The notes: generated from the sequence alone by a model not told the origin. A stretch of 64,000 nucleotides of DNA from Bradyrhizobium sp. CCGUVB1N3 (GCF_024199925.1 NZ_JANADR010000001.1:2666001-2730000); one strand, 5' to 3'. Shown: positions 8,454-17,890, counted from the first letter of the stretch. A program made the numbers and translations.

Positions 8454-8867
8454 ATGGCCGAACCACAGCGCGCGCGACCGAAGCCGACGCCGGAGACGCA
8501 GCATTTCTGGGACGGCGCGAAAGCTGGCGAGCTCCGCCTGCAACGCTGCGATGCCTGCGCGCATGTCTATTTCCCGCCGCGTCCGTTCTGCCCGTCCTGC
8601 GCTTGCCGCAAGGTCAGCATCTTCAAGGCGAGCGGCAAGGGTTTTCTCTACAGCTACGTGATCAATCACCGCCCTGCCGCGCCTGGCTTCACGCCGCCTT
8701 ACGCGATCGCGGTGGTCGAGCTTGCGGAGGGACCGCGGATGATGAGCAACATCATCGACTGTCCGCAGACGCCGGAAGCGCTCGAGCTCGACATGAGGCT
8801 CGAGGTCGCTTTCCAGAAGCTCGACGAGGTCATCACCCTCCCCGTGTTCCGTCCGGCGAAGGGATAG
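8454..8867 (+). CDS. Zn-ribbon OB-fold protein (DUF35 family), thiolase partner
   Basis: A 137-aa protein with an N-terminal helix-rich segment, a rubredoxin-like zinc ribbon (CDAC and CPSC pairs around residues 33-52) and a C-terminal OB fold beginning at GKGFLYSYVINH. DUF35 proteins bind acyl-CoA and form complexes with SCP2-type thiolases, channelling intermediates. The thiolase gene follows after 3 bp, which supports that pairing. GGGAGG lies upstream of the chosen ATG. Confidence 0.88.
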   Translation: MAEPQRARPKPTPETQHFWDGAKAGELRLQRCDACAHVYFPPRPFCPSCACRKVSIFKASGKGFLYSYVINHRPAAPGFTPPYAIAVVELAEGPRMMSNIIDCPQTPEALELDMRLEVAFQKLDEVITLPVFRPAKG

Positions 8868-8870
8868 GCC

Positions 8871-10010
8871 ATGCGCAGGAACCAGGTCGCCGTCGTGGGC
8901 GCGGCCGAGACCACCGAGCTCGGCGTCATCCCCACCATGTCGCAGCTTCAGCTTCATGCGGACGCAGCCCTCAATGCCATCGCGGACGCCGGGCTGAAAC
9001 TGTCCGACATCGACGGCTTCGCCACCGCCGTCGAGACGCCGCAGCAGGTCTGCCATTATCTCGGCATCAAGCCGACCTGGGTCGACGGTACCTCGGTTGG
9101 CGGGTGCTCGTTCATGCTGCACGTCCGCCATGCCGCCGCAGCCATCGAAGCCGGCCTGTGCAAGACCGTGCTGATCACCCATGCCGAAAGCGGCAAGTCG
9201 ATGATCGGCAAGCAGCCGCGCTCGATCCCCGCCGACAGCCTGCAAGGCCAGTTCGAGGCACCCTACGGCGTCTTCGGGCCGCCCAGCATGTTCCCGATCC
9301 CCGTTCTGCGCTTCATGAAGACCTACGGCATCACCCGCGAGCAGCTTGCGATGGTAGCGGTGGTGCAGCGGGAATGGGCGGCGAAGAATCCGCGTGCGAT
9401 GATGAAGGAGCCGATCACGGTCGCCGACGTGCTCAACTCGCGCATGATTGCCTATCCGTTCCGGCTGCTGCAATGCTGCCTCGTCACCGATGGCGGCGGC
9501 GCGCTGATCCTGACCTCGGCCGACCGCGCCAGGGATTTTCCGCGCAAGCCCGTCTACATCATGGGCACCGGCGAGAGCGTCGAGACCCCGATGGTCAGCC
9601 AGATGGAGACCTTTAATTCCTCGCGTGCCTTCAAGGTCGCGGGCCCCCTTGCCTTCAAGGAGGCCGGCATCGCGCACAAGGACGTCAATCATCTCATGAT
9701 CTATGACGCGTTCGCACATCTGCCGCTGTTCGGCCTCGGCGACCTCGGCTTCATGCCCCCTGAGGAGACCGGCAGTTTCATTGCCGACGGCAACACGCGG
9801 CCGGGCGGCAAGCTGCCGCTGAACACCAATGGCGGCGGCCTGTCCTACTTGCATTCGGGCATGTACGGCATGTACGCGCTCCAGGAGAGCGTGCGCCAGA
9901 TGCGCGGCATCGCGCCGGCGCAGGTGCCCAATGCAAAGATTTCGGTGTGCCACGGCGTCGGCGGCATGTTCGCGGCAAGCGGCACGATCGTGTTTACGAA
10001 CGAGAGGTAA
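8871..10010 (+). CDS. SCP2-type thiolase family protein
   Basis: A 379-aa thiolase of the lipid-transfer (SCP2/SCPx) branch. The nucleophile position is Cys79 in SVGGCSFMLH; the C-terminal region has the NGGGLSYLHSGMYGMY loop and CHGVGGMFAASG, which supplies the second catalytic Cys/His. It is expected to cleave beta-ketoacyl-CoA (for branched or sterol-like chains) together with the DUF35 protein encoded immediately upstream. An SDR gene follows after 72 bp, giving a dehydrogenase-thiolase beta-oxidation set. Confidence 0.85.
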   Translation: MRRNQVAVVGAAETTELGVIPTMSQLQLHADAALNAIADAGLKLSDIDGFATAVETPQQVCHYLGIKPTWVDGTSVGGCSFMLHVRHAAAAIEAGLCKTVLITHAESGKSMIGKQPRSIPADSLQGQFEAPYGVFGPPSMFPIPVLRFMKTYGITREQLAMVAVVQREWAAKNPRAMMKEPITVADVLNSRMIAYPFRLLQCCLVTDGGGALILTSADRARDFPRKPVYIMGTGESVETPMVSQMETFNSSRAFKVAGPLAFKEAGIAHKDVNHLMIYDAFAHLPLFGLGDLGFMPPEETGSFIADGNTRPGGKLPLNTNGGGLSYLHSGMYGMYALQESVRQMRGIAPAQVPNAKISVCHGVGGMFAASGTIVFTNER

Positions 10011-10019
10011 CTCATTCGC

Positions 10020-10060
10020 CATTCCGGCGCGCGCGCAACGCGAACCATCAGGGAATGACG
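10020..10060. repeat. Degenerate family B repeat
   Basis: A short copy from CATTCCGGCGCGCGC to CAGGGAATGACGG without the central arms. It separates the thiolase and SDR genes. Confidence 0.5.
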
Positions 10061-10082
10061 GACACCACAGGAGACAACCCAC

Positions 10083-10997
10083 ATGACGAAATCACTGCAA
10101 GACAAGGTCATCATCGTCACCGGCGCAGGCCGCGGCATCGGCCGCGAGATCGCGCTGCTCTGCGCCGCGGAAGGTGCCAAGGTCGTCGTCAACGACCCCG
10201 GTGGGGCCGCCGACGGCGCCGGTTCGAACGCTGCGCCCGCTGAGGAGGTGGTCGAGGAGATCAAGAAGCGCGGCGGCACTGCGGTCGCCAACTTCGAGTC
10301 CGTGGCGGAAGCGATCCCGGCGAGCAAGATCGTCAAGACCGCGACTGATCATTTCGGCCGGCTCGACGGCGTCGTCAACAATGCTGGCATCTTACGCGAC
10401 ATGATCTTCCACAAGATGAGCGTGGAAGCCTTCGAGGCAGTCATCAAGGTGCACCTGATGGGCTCGTTCTACGTCTCTCACGCCGCGGCGCGGATTTTTC
10501 GCGAGCAGGAGAGCGGCTCCTTCGTGCATTTCACCTCGACATCCGGCCTGATTGGCAATTTCGGCCAGGCCAACTACGCCGCCGCCAAGCTCGGTATCGT
10601 CGGCCTCTCGAAGTCGATTGCGCTGGACATGAACCGCTTCAACGTCCGTTCCAACTGCGTCTCGCCCTTCGCCTGGACCCGCATGATCGGCACGATCCCG
10701 ACCGAGACCGATGCCGAGAAGGCGCGCGTCGAGAAGATCAAGCAGATGGGACCGGAGAAGATCGCCCCGGTCTGCGCCTATCTGCTCTCCGATGCCGCCA
10801 AGGACGTCACCGGGCAGATCTTCGGCGTGCGCATGAACGAGATCTTCCTGTTCAGTCAGAATCGTCCGCTTCGCTCGGTACAGAGCAGCGATGGCTGGAC
10901 GCCGCAGTCGATCGCCGAGCACGCGATGCCGGCGCTCAAGGGATCGTTCTACAAGCTCGATCGCTCGGCCGATGTTTTCACGTGGGATCCGGTATGA
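10083..10997 (+). CDS. SDR family oxidoreductase (multifunctional-enzyme-2/17beta-HSD4-like)
   Basis: A 304-aa classical-type SDR: TGAGRGIGRE for NAD binding near residues 14-23, NNAG, catalytic Ser in TSTSGL, and YAAAK active-site pair. The NDPGGAADGAGS insertion after the second strand and the C-terminal extension ending in KLDRSADVFTWDPV resemble the dehydrogenase domain of peroxisomal multifunctional enzyme type 2 and bacterial 3-hydroxyacyl-CoA dehydrogenases of sterol breakdown. With the preceding thiolase it would oxidise 3-hydroxyacyl-CoA. The chain specificity is unknown. Confidence 0.83.
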   Translation: MTKSLQDKVIIVTGAGRGIGREIALLCAAEGAKVVVNDPGGAADGAGSNAAPAEEVVEEIKKRGGTAVANFESVAEAIPASKIVKTATDHFGRLDGVVNNAGILRDMIFHKMSVEAFEAVIKVHLMGSFYVSHAAARIFREQESGSFVHFTSTSGLIGNFGQANYAAAKLGIVGLSKSIALDMNRFNVRSNCVSPFAWTRMIGTIPTETDAEKARVEKIKQMGPEKIAPVCAYLLSDAAKDVTGQIFGVRMNEIFLFSQNRPLRSVQSSDGWTPQSIAEHAMPALKGSFYKLDRSADVFTWDPV

Positions 10998-11007
10998 CGC
11001 TGCATCG

Positions 11008-11074
11008 TCGTCATTCCGGCCGAACCCGGAATCTCGAGATTCCGGGTTCGCCCTTCGGGCGCCCCGGAATGACG
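11008..11074. repeat. Family B repeat between convergent genes
   Basis: Copy with nested arms GAACCCGGAATCTCGAGATT / CCGGGTTC and outer CGTCATTCCGG / CCGGAATGACG. It lies between the 3' ends of the SDR and ppc genes and may act as a bidirectional terminator. Confidence 0.8.
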
Positions 11075-11085
11075 AACCATTAAGG

Positions 11086-13884
11086 CTACCCCGTATTCCG
11101 CAAGCCCGCCGAGATGCCGTTGATGGTGAGCTGAATGCCGCGCAGCACCTGCTCGTCCGGGTTCTGTGCGCGGTGCTCCTTCAAGAGCTCGACCTGCACG
11201 TGGTTGAGCGGATCGAGATAAGGGAAGCGATGGCGTACCGAGCGCTCGAGCAGCGGATTTCCCTGCAGCAGCCGGTCCTGCCCCATGATATCGAGCAGCG
11301 TCTCGATGCATGAATGCCATTCGCGGCGGATGCGGCCAAAAATCTTTTCGCGCAAGGCTTCGTCCGGCACGAGCTCCGCATAGCGCGACGCAATCGCGAT
11401 CGAGCTTTTTGCGAGCACCATGTCCATGTTCGAGAGCAGCATGCGGAAGAACGGCCATTCCCGGTAGAGCTCTTTCAGGAACGGCATGCCCTTGTCGGGA
11501 TGCTCGCCGATCCAGGTCTCGACCGCGCTGCCAAAGCCGTACCAGCCGGGCAGCATCAGGCGGCACTGCGCCCAGGAGAAAACCCAGGGGATCGCGCGCA
11601 GATCCTCGATCGCGCGGGTCTTCTTGCGCGAGGCCGGACGGCTGCCGATGTTGAGCGTGGCGATCTCGTTGATCACGGTCGATGACCAGAAATAGTCGAC
11701 GAACCCATCGGTCTCGTAGACGAGGCCACGATAGGCCTTGAACGTGAGGCTCGACAATTCATCCATCGCGGTCAGATATTCGCGGCGCGGCGCGCTCTGG
11801 CGCGGATGCAGCAGGCTCGCCTCCAGCGTCGCGGCGGCAAGAATCTCCAGATTATTGCGGCCGACTTCGGCGTTGGAATATTTCGACGAGATGATCTCGC
11901 CCTGCTCGGTGATGCGGATCTGGCCGTTCACCGCGCCGCCCGGTTGCGCGATGATGGCGTCATAGCTCGGGCCGCCGCCGCGGCCGACCGAGCCGCCGCG
12001 GCCGTGGAACAGGCGCAATCGCACGCCGTGGCGCTCGAACACCTCGACGAGGTTGATCTCGGCCTTGTAGAGTTCCCAGCCCGAGGTGACGAAGCCGCCA
12101 TCCTTGTTGCTGTCGGAATAGCCCAGCATCACCTCCTGCACGCTGCCGCGGCTGTCGACGAGACGGCGGTAGTCGTGCAGCGAGAGCATGCGGTCCATGA
12201 TGCTGCCCGAGGCCTGCAAGTCCTCGATGGTCTCGAACAGCGGCACGACGTTGATGGCGCTGCGCCCCGACGGATTGACGAGACCGACCTCCTTCAAGAG
12301 CACGGCCACCTCGAGCATGTCCGACATGCCCTTGCACATCGAGATGATGCATTGGGGAATGGCATCCGAGCCGAACTTCGCATGCGCCTCCGCGGCGGCA
12401 TGGAAGACGTTGAGCTCGCCCATCGTCTCGTCACTGTACTTGACGAATTGCGAGACCAGCGAGCGCGTGCTGCGCAATTCGTTGGTGAGCAGCGCAATGC
12501 GCGCCTCCTCGCCGAGCGCGAGATAGGACATGCCCGGGTTCGCCGCATCGATCAGCTCGGCGATGGTGCGCTCGTGCACCGCCGAGTTCTGGCGGATGTC
12601 GAGCCGCGCCAGATGGAAGCCGAAGCAATCCACCGCGCGACGCAGCAGCCGCAGCCGGCCGCGCGCGATGACACGGGCGTTGTTCGAGATCAGCGAGCGA
12701 TGCAGCACGTCGAGATCGGCCTGCAATTCCCTGACGCTCTCGTAAGGAGCGCCCTTGCCGACCGGCCTGCGCGTGATCTCGACCTGGAGCTTTTCGGCCG
12801 TCGCCGTCAGCCGCGCATAGATGCCGGAGACCGCGAGGCGATAGGGCTCGCCGCTCCGGTGCGGCGAGGTATCGGGCGAACGCTCGGCGAGCGCGCGCAG
12901 CTCCTCGGAGACGTCGGCGAGATGCGCCGCGATCGACAATTCCGAGCCGAGCACGTGAAGCTCGTTGAGATAGAACTGCATCACCCGGCTCGATTGCAGT
13001 CGCAGCGTGCCGCGCATCACGTCGGCGGTGACGAAGGGATTGCCGTCGCGGTCGCCGCCGATCCAGCTTCCCATGCGCAGGAACGAGGCGAGCTCGGCCG
13101 CCGCCCGCTCGCCGCCCTCCTCCAGCCGGTCCTCCAGCGCGTTGACGAGGCGCGGAACCTCGCGAAGGAACGTGTAGTCGTAGAACGACAGGCCGTTGCC
13201 GACCTCGTCGAGCACGGTGAGCTTGGTCCGGCGCAACAGATTGGTCTGCCACAGCGTCAGTACCTCGCGCCGCAACTGCTCATCGCTGGCGGCGGCCTCG
13301 TCCGGCGTCAGTGCGACGCGCTCGCGGCGGTCGAGCAGCGCCGCGACCTCCATCTCGCGGTCCATGGTGCTCTTGCGGCGGACCTCGGTCGGGTGCGCCG
13401 TCAGCACCGGGCTGACGAGGGCCTCCCTGAAGAAGTGGCGCAACTCCTCGCCGCTCAAGCCCTCGCTCTTCGCGCGCGTCAGCGTCTCTGCGAGCACCCC
13501 CGCCCCGCCGCCCTTGGCGGCACTACGCGCCCGCATTTGGCGGATGTTGTTGTGGTCCTCGGCGATGTTGGCGAGATGGGAGAAATAGCTGAAGGCGCGG
13601 ACGATCCGCAAAGTATCGGGGATCGACATGCCGTCGAGGATCTGCTCGAGCTCGCGGCGGGCGAGCCGGTCTTCGTCGCGGTGGAACCGGATCGAGGTCT
13701 GGCGGATGCGCTCGACCAGATCGAACACGTCGGCGCCCTCCTGGTCGCGCACCGTGTCGCCCAGAATACGTCCCAGCAGGCGGATGTCGTCCCGCAGCCG
13801 TACATCCGCCTCCAGCGCCTGGGCCTCCTCGGCTCGGTTGGAACGGTCGATCGCTGCATCAGATGGTACGGTCTGGAGGGACAT
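11086..13884 (-). CDS. ppc: Phosphoenolpyruvate carboxylase
   Basis: A 932-aa cytoplasmic enzyme that carboxylates phosphoenolpyruvate to oxaloacetate, refilling the TCA cycle. Hallmarks are His164 in [12 protein letters not shown], the YSDSNKDGG lysine motif, the glycine-rich [14 protein letters not shown] loop, and the C-terminal ...[10 protein letters not shown] that closes the active site. The start at 13884 ([10 protein letters not shown]) fits the family; the longer ORF adds sequence with no similarity. Length is typical. The gene stands alone, with about 300 bp of upstream DNA before the IS element. Confidence 0.96.
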   Translation of the reverse strand: MSLQTVPSDAAIDRSNRAEEAQALEADVRLRDDIRLLGRILGDTVRDQEGADVFDLVERIRQTSIRFHRDEDRLARRELEQILDGMSIPDTLRIVRAFSYFSHLANIAEDHNNIRQMRARSAAKGGGAGVLAETLTRAKSEGLSGEELRHFFREALVSPVLTAHPTEVRRKSTMDREMEVAALLDRRERVALTPDEAAASDEQLRREVLTLWQTNLLRRTKLTVLDEVGNGLSFYDYTFLREVPRLVNALEDRLEEGGERAAAELASFLRMGSWIGGDRDGNPFVTADVMRGTLRLQSSRVMQFYLNELHVLGSELSIAAHLADVSEELRALAERSPDTSPHRSGEPYRLAVSGIYARLTATAEKLQVEITRRPVGKGAPYESVRELQADLDVLHRSLISNNARVIARGRLRLLRRAVDCFGFHLARLDIRQNSAVHERTIAELIDAANPGMSYLALGEEARIALLTNELRSTRSLVSQFVKYSDETMGELNVFHAAAEAHAKFGSDAIPQCIISMCKGMSDMLEVAVLLKEVGLVNPSGRSAINVVPLFETIEDLQASGSIMDRMLSLHDYRRLVDSRGSVQEVMLGYSDSNKDGGFVTSGWELYKAEINLVEVFERHGVRLRLFHGRGGSVGRGGGPSYDAIIAQPGGAVNGQIRITEQGEIISSKYSNAEVGRNNLEILAAATLEASLLHPRQSAPRREYLTAMDELSSLTFKAYRGLVYETDGFVDYFWSSTVINEIATLNIGSRPASRKKTRAIEDLRAIPWVFSWAQCRLMLPGWYGFGSAVETWIGEHPDKGMPFLKELYREWPFFRMLLSNMDMVLAKSSIAIASRYAELVPDEALREKIFGRIRREWHSCIETLLDIMGQDRLLQGNPLLERSVRHRFPYLDPLNHVQVELLKEHRAQNPDEQVLRGIQLTINGISAGLRNTG

Positions 13885-14183
13885 GGCTTGCTTCCCTTCG
13901 AAGCCCCTTGGCTTCCCGGCCCAGCGAGTGTGCAAGTTTTCTGCCGCGGTGCAAGATAAACTTGGAGGCGGCGCACACTGGGGGCCAAACGGGCAAAGTC
14001 GTAGAGATGATTGCCCGAACGGCGCAAGCGACTTCCTTTTCCTCGAAATCAACCCCATGCAAAGTAGGGCTTGCCCGACGCATCAAACAAGAAGCACAAG
14101 ATATTGTGGTCCGGTGTCGCTTTCGCTTACCCCGGCTACGGGACTGAGCCTAATGCCCCTCGAATTCGGCTCGCGCTGCGCTA

Positions 14184-15030
14184 GGGTCTGTACTCAATAA
14201 GGATTCCGGCTGAGCCCGGTTTGTGATTCAAGGTCTCCGAAGATGATTTGGAGGCCGGGATGGCGAAGGCGCTCTACCTTTTGAACGATGCGGAATGGCG
14301 GCGGATCGAGCCGTTGTTGCCCCGTGGTCGGCGTGGAGCGCGTCGCGTCGACGATCGCCGGGTGATCAGCGGGATCGTCTACATGCTGCGTTCGGGCGGT
14401 CGCTGGCGCGATTGCCCGGCGGGGTATGGTCCCTACACGACGATCTACAATCGCTATAATCGCTGGAGCCGTCAGGGGATTTGGCACGACATCTTCAAGG
14501 CTCTGACCGGTCATAGCGGCATCTTCGGCACCGTCGCCATCGACAGCACCCACGTCAAAGCCCACCGCTCCGCCGCTGGCGCAAAAGGGGGGACTTCGCG
14601 CAAGGTATCGGCCGCTCGCGCGGCGGGCGCACGACGAAGCTCCACGGCCTGACCGACGCCAAAGGACGGCCTCGGGTGCTTTTGCTCACCGCCGGCAATG
14701 TCAACGACATCACCGTTGCCGCCGATCTGGTCCGCGCTATCGGTCCCTTCCGCCGCCTGATCGCCGACCGCGGATACGACGCCGATCACCTGCGCCACCT
14801 GATCAAGGGCCGCAAAGCTGAACCGGTCATCCCCTCGACCACATCAAGGCGCAGCCCTATTCCTTACGACAAACGCGCTTACAAGCAGCGAAACCGCGTC
14901 GAACGTATGTGGTGCAGACTCAAAGACTGGCGTCGCATCGCCACCCGATACGACAAACTCGCCAGGAATTACCTCAGTGCAGCCTTCATCGCCGCCGCAG
15001 TCACCTATTGGCTCAATTGAGTCCGGACCC
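14184..15030 (+). mobile_element. IS5-family (IS427-like) insertion sequence
   Basis: Complete element of about 847 bp. Terminal inverted repeats are GGGTCTGTACTCAAT at the left and the complement GGGTCCGGACTCAAT at the right (2 mismatches in 15). It is flanked by TA on both sides; because CTAG occurs at both junctions, a 4-bp CTAG duplication with a 845-bp element reads equally well. It carries one transposase gene expressed by frameshifting. Joining the flanks recreates an intact CTAG that contained the yccF stop codon. Confidence 0.9.
14260..15020 (+). CDS. IS5-family transposase, orfA/orfB joined by -1 frameshift
   Basis: The first reading frame (ATG 14260 to stop 14652) gives the DUF4096-like N-terminal domain MAKALYLLNDAEWRRIEPLL and the first DDE aspartate in TVAIDSTHVKAH. 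The second frame, entered by slipping back one base at A-AAA-GGG-GGG (14583-14592), gives GRSRGGRTTKLHGLTDAKG, then the second Asp in LIADRGYDAD and the Glu in RNRVERMWCRLKDW, ending at 15020. The fused product is about 253 aa. All three catalytic residues are present and no internal stop breaks the shifted frame, so the element may be active. Confidence 0.85.
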
Positions 15031-15434
15031 TAGGCCGGCACGATCACCTTGCCGATCGGCCAGAGCGCGATGCCCGCGAGCTTCAGGTGAGCCCAGGCGA
15101 AGGGAATGCCGATGATGGTGAGCGCAAGGATGACGGCGGTAACGACGTGGCCGAGCGCCAACCACCAGCCGGCAAGCAGGAACCAAACGATATTGCCGAG
15201 CACCCCGAGCGGGCCAGTGCCGATATCGCTGGCGCCGGTGACCTCGTCACGCCGCACCGCCTTCTAGCCGAACGGCAGGAGCGTGTAGACGGCGATGTTG
15301 AACGCCGCCCGCGCCCAGGGCAGGCCGACGATGGTGATGGCCATGATGACGGATGCCACCAGCCAGCCGAACGCCATCCAGGCGCCGCCGATGAGAATCC
15401 AGAGCAAGTTCAGCAGGATCGAAACCGGAGCCAT
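15030..15434 (-). pseudogene. yccF: YccF domain membrane protein interrupted by an in-frame amber codon
   Basis: Two YccF (DUF307) repeats are encoded in one frame: MAPVSILLNLLWILIGG... to YTLLPFG, then TAG at 15264-15266, then KAVRRDEVTGASDIGTGPLG and a second hydrophobic module ending IALWPIGKVIVPA. Without the amber (codon 57) the protein would be 134 aa, normal for the family, an inner-membrane protein of unknown function. The second half is well conserved, so the stop looks recent, or is suppressed, or is a sequencing error. The gene's own stop codon lies exactly at the IS junction. Confidence 0.75.
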
Positions 15435-15571
15435 GAGATAATCCGCCGTCAATGATCAACGCTTGTATAAGCTCGAAAGCTGTCGCTGCGAAGACAGCTC
15501 GGAAATCTGTCGCCGATCAGCTGCGGACATCAACTCGAGGTTTCCTTCCCAAGCCAGTCGTCTTGTACGGA

Positions 15572-16669
15572 TCAAAGTCCTTGGCGCCGGCTGCGTTCGG
15601 CGCGAAGCGAAGCGCCGACAAACCCCACATCTTCGATTCCGCGGTGGATCTCCGTCGAGCAAATCCAAAGCATCAGTGCGGCAGCGCCAAAGGAGGTCAA
15701 TCCGGTCACGATAACCGGACTCAAACAGAATACCCCGAGAAGGTTGTCGAGCGGTAGGAGCCCGCTCTGCCAGCGCGCCACGCACGCCGAGGATGCGACA
15801 GCCCACCCGCCAAGCAACACACCGACCGCGTTTGCGCCGGCAAGCGCAGTGACGACGATCGCGAGCCCCTTCTTCACGGAAAGCCCAACATCAACCAGCT
15901 TGACGATAGCGCCACACGCAACGGCAAAAATGATAGTCGCACCCCATCCCGAAAACCCCAACAGCCTGCCCTGCGTCTGACTTGTCCAAACCCAGAGGCC
16001 TGCTGCGCAGGCCAACAGAGTAAGGTTGACCTTCACAGCTTCCGGAAACTTGCAGCGAAGCGCATGGGCATTCGCCTTCTCGACCAGGTCGAGCAGCGCG
16101 CAGGCGATCAGGCCGGCCGCAAAGCCGCCGAGGTGCACACCCCAATCGATGCGCGAGTTGCTGATCGCGAAGGCAACGTTCAATCCGATATTGATGGCGA
16201 AGAAGTCGAACCTGAGGTCGAGCTTGCCGAGAATCCACAGGCAGAGCAGCGCCCCCAGGATGCCTGACGTGGCGCCGGACGCGCCTACCGTCAGGTAAGG
16301 GGTCGCATGAATGGCGTTGCCAATGATGGCACCGAGCACCATCGCGCAGAAATAGATGATCAGAAAATAGGCCGGCCCGACCCGCTTCTCGAGATGTCCG
16401 CCCCACAGAACAAGACACAGCATGTTGGTCGTGAGGTGAACGAAATTGACGTGAAGGAAGCCATAGGCGAACAGCCGCCAATACTCATGCCGCGGCAACG
16501 CGCCCGAATACATCCCGCCGTAGCGAAACAGCAGTTCGGCCGGCGCCGACGAACCACCGCCCGACTGAATGAGGCAGAGGCCGGACGCCAGAACCGTCGC
16601 CGTCATCACGACGTAGAGTGCTGCATGAGGGGCTTCGAAGAAGCCAGGGCTGGTGCGGTATATGGCCAT
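15572..16669 (-). CDS. Rhomboid family intramembrane serine protease
   Basis: A 365-aa polytopic membrane protein. The six-helix rhomboid core spans roughly residues 15-200 with catalytic Ser131 (GASGATSG) and His179 (WGVHLGGF), plus the HEYWRLFAYGFLH and HLTTNMLCLVLWG segments typical of the family. About 150 extra residues with four or so further hydrophobic helices follow the core, an unusual C-terminal membrane extension. It would cleave transmembrane proteins within the bilayer. The substrate is unknown. The gene is 138 bp upstream of yccF on the same strand. Confidence 0.87.
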   Translation of the reverse strand: MAIYRTSPGFFEAPHAALYVVMTATVLASGLCLIQSGGGSSAPAELLFRYGGMYSGALPRHEYWRLFAYGFLHVNFVHLTTNMLCLVLWGGHLEKRVGPAYFLIIYFCAMVLGAIIGNAIHATPYLTVGASGATSGILGALLCLWILGKLDLRFDFFAINIGLNVAFAISNSRIDWGVHLGGFAAGLIACALLDLVEKANAHALRCKFPEAVKVNLTLLACAAGLWVWTSQTQGRLLGFSGWGATIIFAVACGAIVKLVDVGLSVKKGLAIVVTALAGANAVGVLLGGWAVASSACVARWQSGLLPLDNLLGVFCLSPVIVTGLTSFGAAALMLWICSTEIHRGIEDVGFVGASLRAERSRRQGL

Positions 16670-16976
16670 GGATCATTGCAAACGAATGAGGTGAATACCT
16701 CAACCTAGCCGAGCCGCTGCATGATTGCTACTCCTGCGTGCAAGATCGCGGTCTCATGTATGGACGCGCAGCAACGCCTCGAGCATTGCCGCGCAGAGCC
16801 AGCCTCACATCGTCCCCGGTAGCTCTTGTTTCTTTGTTTGTTGAAGTTGTCGCCGATCTTGCGCCGGCCTTGCCCCTCATGGTGAGGAGGCGCATCAGCG
16901 CCGTCTCGAACCATGAGAGCCCGTGGCCCATCCCTCGAGACGCCGCCTTCCGCGGCTCCTCGGGATGAGGACAGCG
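16670..16976. other. Non-coding gap between rhomboid and crotonase genes
   Basis: About 307 bp without a credible gene. The left part is upstream of the rhomboid gene and includes the small inverted repeat GAGGTGAATACCTC (about 16688-16701) close to its start; the right third is a family A repeat. Confidence 0.6.
16874..16970. repeat. Interspersed palindromic repeat, family A
   Basis: Copy from CCTCATGGTGAGGAGGCGC to CTCCTCGGGATGAGG, with a shortened centre. It ends directly after the crotonase stop codon and may terminate that gene. Confidence 0.8.
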
Positions 16977-17786
16977 CTAATCCGCAAATTTCGGTGCGCG
17001 CTTTTCCATGTTGGCGCGGACGGCTTCGGTCTGGTTCGCACTGCCGATCAGCTTTTGCTGCTCGACGGATTCGGCAAGCAGCGCGGCAGCAGGATCGACC
17101 GAGAGATTGTTCAGCATGCGCTTTGCCGCGCGGATCGCATCCGGGCTCTTTCCGGCGATCTCGCGCGCGACTTCCAGCGCCGCGGTGCGCGGATCATCGC
17201 AGATACGCGTTGCGAGGCCGTATGACATCGCCTCCTGCGCCGAGAAGATACGCCCCGTGTAGGTGAGCTCGCGCAGAATGTCGTCGCGCACGAGGCTTGC
17301 CAGGATCGGCGTGCCCGCCATGTCGGGCACGAGACCCCATTTGATCTCCATGATAGACATCCGCGTATCAGGTGCGACGAAGCGCATGTCGGCGCCGAGC
17401 GCGAGCTGGAAGCCGCCGCCGAAGGCGACGCCGTGCACGGCCGCGATCACAGGCACGGGGAGTTGACGCCACCCCCATACCGCCTGCTGCGCAAAGTTCG
17501 CCTTGCCGTGCGTGCGCGCGGTAAGATCGCGATTTTCGCCACCCGGAATACCGTTGCCGCCCTTCTCCTTCATGGCGGCAAAACGCCCCATGTCGAGGCC
17601 GGCGCAGAACGCCCGCCCCTCGCCCGACAGCACGACGACGCGCACGCCTTTTTCCTTGGAAAGCCGGCCGGTTGCGTCCACCAATGCCTGAAACATCGCC
17701 TGATCCAGCGCGTTCATCTTATCGGCCCGTACAAGACGGACATCGGCGACGCCTTCGGAAACCGAGATCGAGACGCGCTCTTCCAT
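16977..17786 (-). CDS. Crotonase/enoyl-CoA hydratase family protein
   Basis: A 269-aa crotonase-fold enzyme. Oxyanion-hole segments are GRAFCAGLDMGRF (residues 56-68) and AAVHGVAFGGGFQLALGADMR; the catalytic acids fall in IMEIKWGLVPDMAGT, which has both the Glu and the Asp positions of the family. A hydratase or delta-isomerase acting on enoyl-CoA is expected. It is divergently transcribed from a dienoyl-CoA reductase-like gene, with a palindromic operator candidate between them. Confidence 0.85.
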   Translation of the reverse strand: MEERVSISVSEGVADVRLVRADKMNALDQAMFQALVDATGRLSKEKGVRVVVLSGEGRAFCAGLDMGRFAAMKEKGGNGIPGGENRDLTARTHGKANFAQQAVWGWRQLPVPVIAAVHGVAFGGGFQLALGADMRFVAPDTRMSIMEIKWGLVPDMAGTPILASLVRDDILRELTYTGRIFSAQEAMSYGLATRICDDPRTAALEVAREIAGKSPDAIRAAKRMLNNLSVDPAAALLAESVEQQKLIGSANQTEAVRANMEKRAPKFAD

Positions 17787-17847
17787 GGATCAATTCTCCC
17801 CTGTTCTTGCTCGGTGCCGCTTTACAGGACGGCGACGGCCGGATTTA

Positions 17848-17857
17848 GTCAATTGAC
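17848..17857. promoter_or_regulatory. Candidate operator palindrome GTCAATTGAC
   Basis: A perfect 10-bp palindrome extended by TTA/CAA flanks, centred between the divergent crotonase (17786) and SDR (17891) genes. A one-mismatch relative is at 8388. Probably a TetR- or MarR-type site; no such regulator gene is adjacent. Confidence 0.45.
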
Positions 17858-17890
17858 CAATTAACTCATAATCCATCGAGGGGAAACGCC

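Noticed and set aside
6779..9616. 945-codon open frame on the + strand across amidase and thiolase genes
   Set aside because: It is antisense to the amidase and out of frame with the zinc-ribbon and thiolase genes. Its composition (Arg, Ala, His rich, no domain) is what high third-position GC yields.
11806..13959. 717-codon frame antisense to ppc
   Set aside because: The opposite strand encodes a complete PEP carboxylase with all motifs; the antisense frame has no recognisable domain.
13885..14183. Small gene in the ppc upstream region
   Set aside because: Only overlapping short frames without ribosome sites are seen; the stretch is better explained as ppc promoter and the relic of the yccF 3' flank.
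14194..14565. Minus-strand ORF within the insertion sequence
   Set aside because: Antisense to the transposase; IS5-family elements encode only the transposase.
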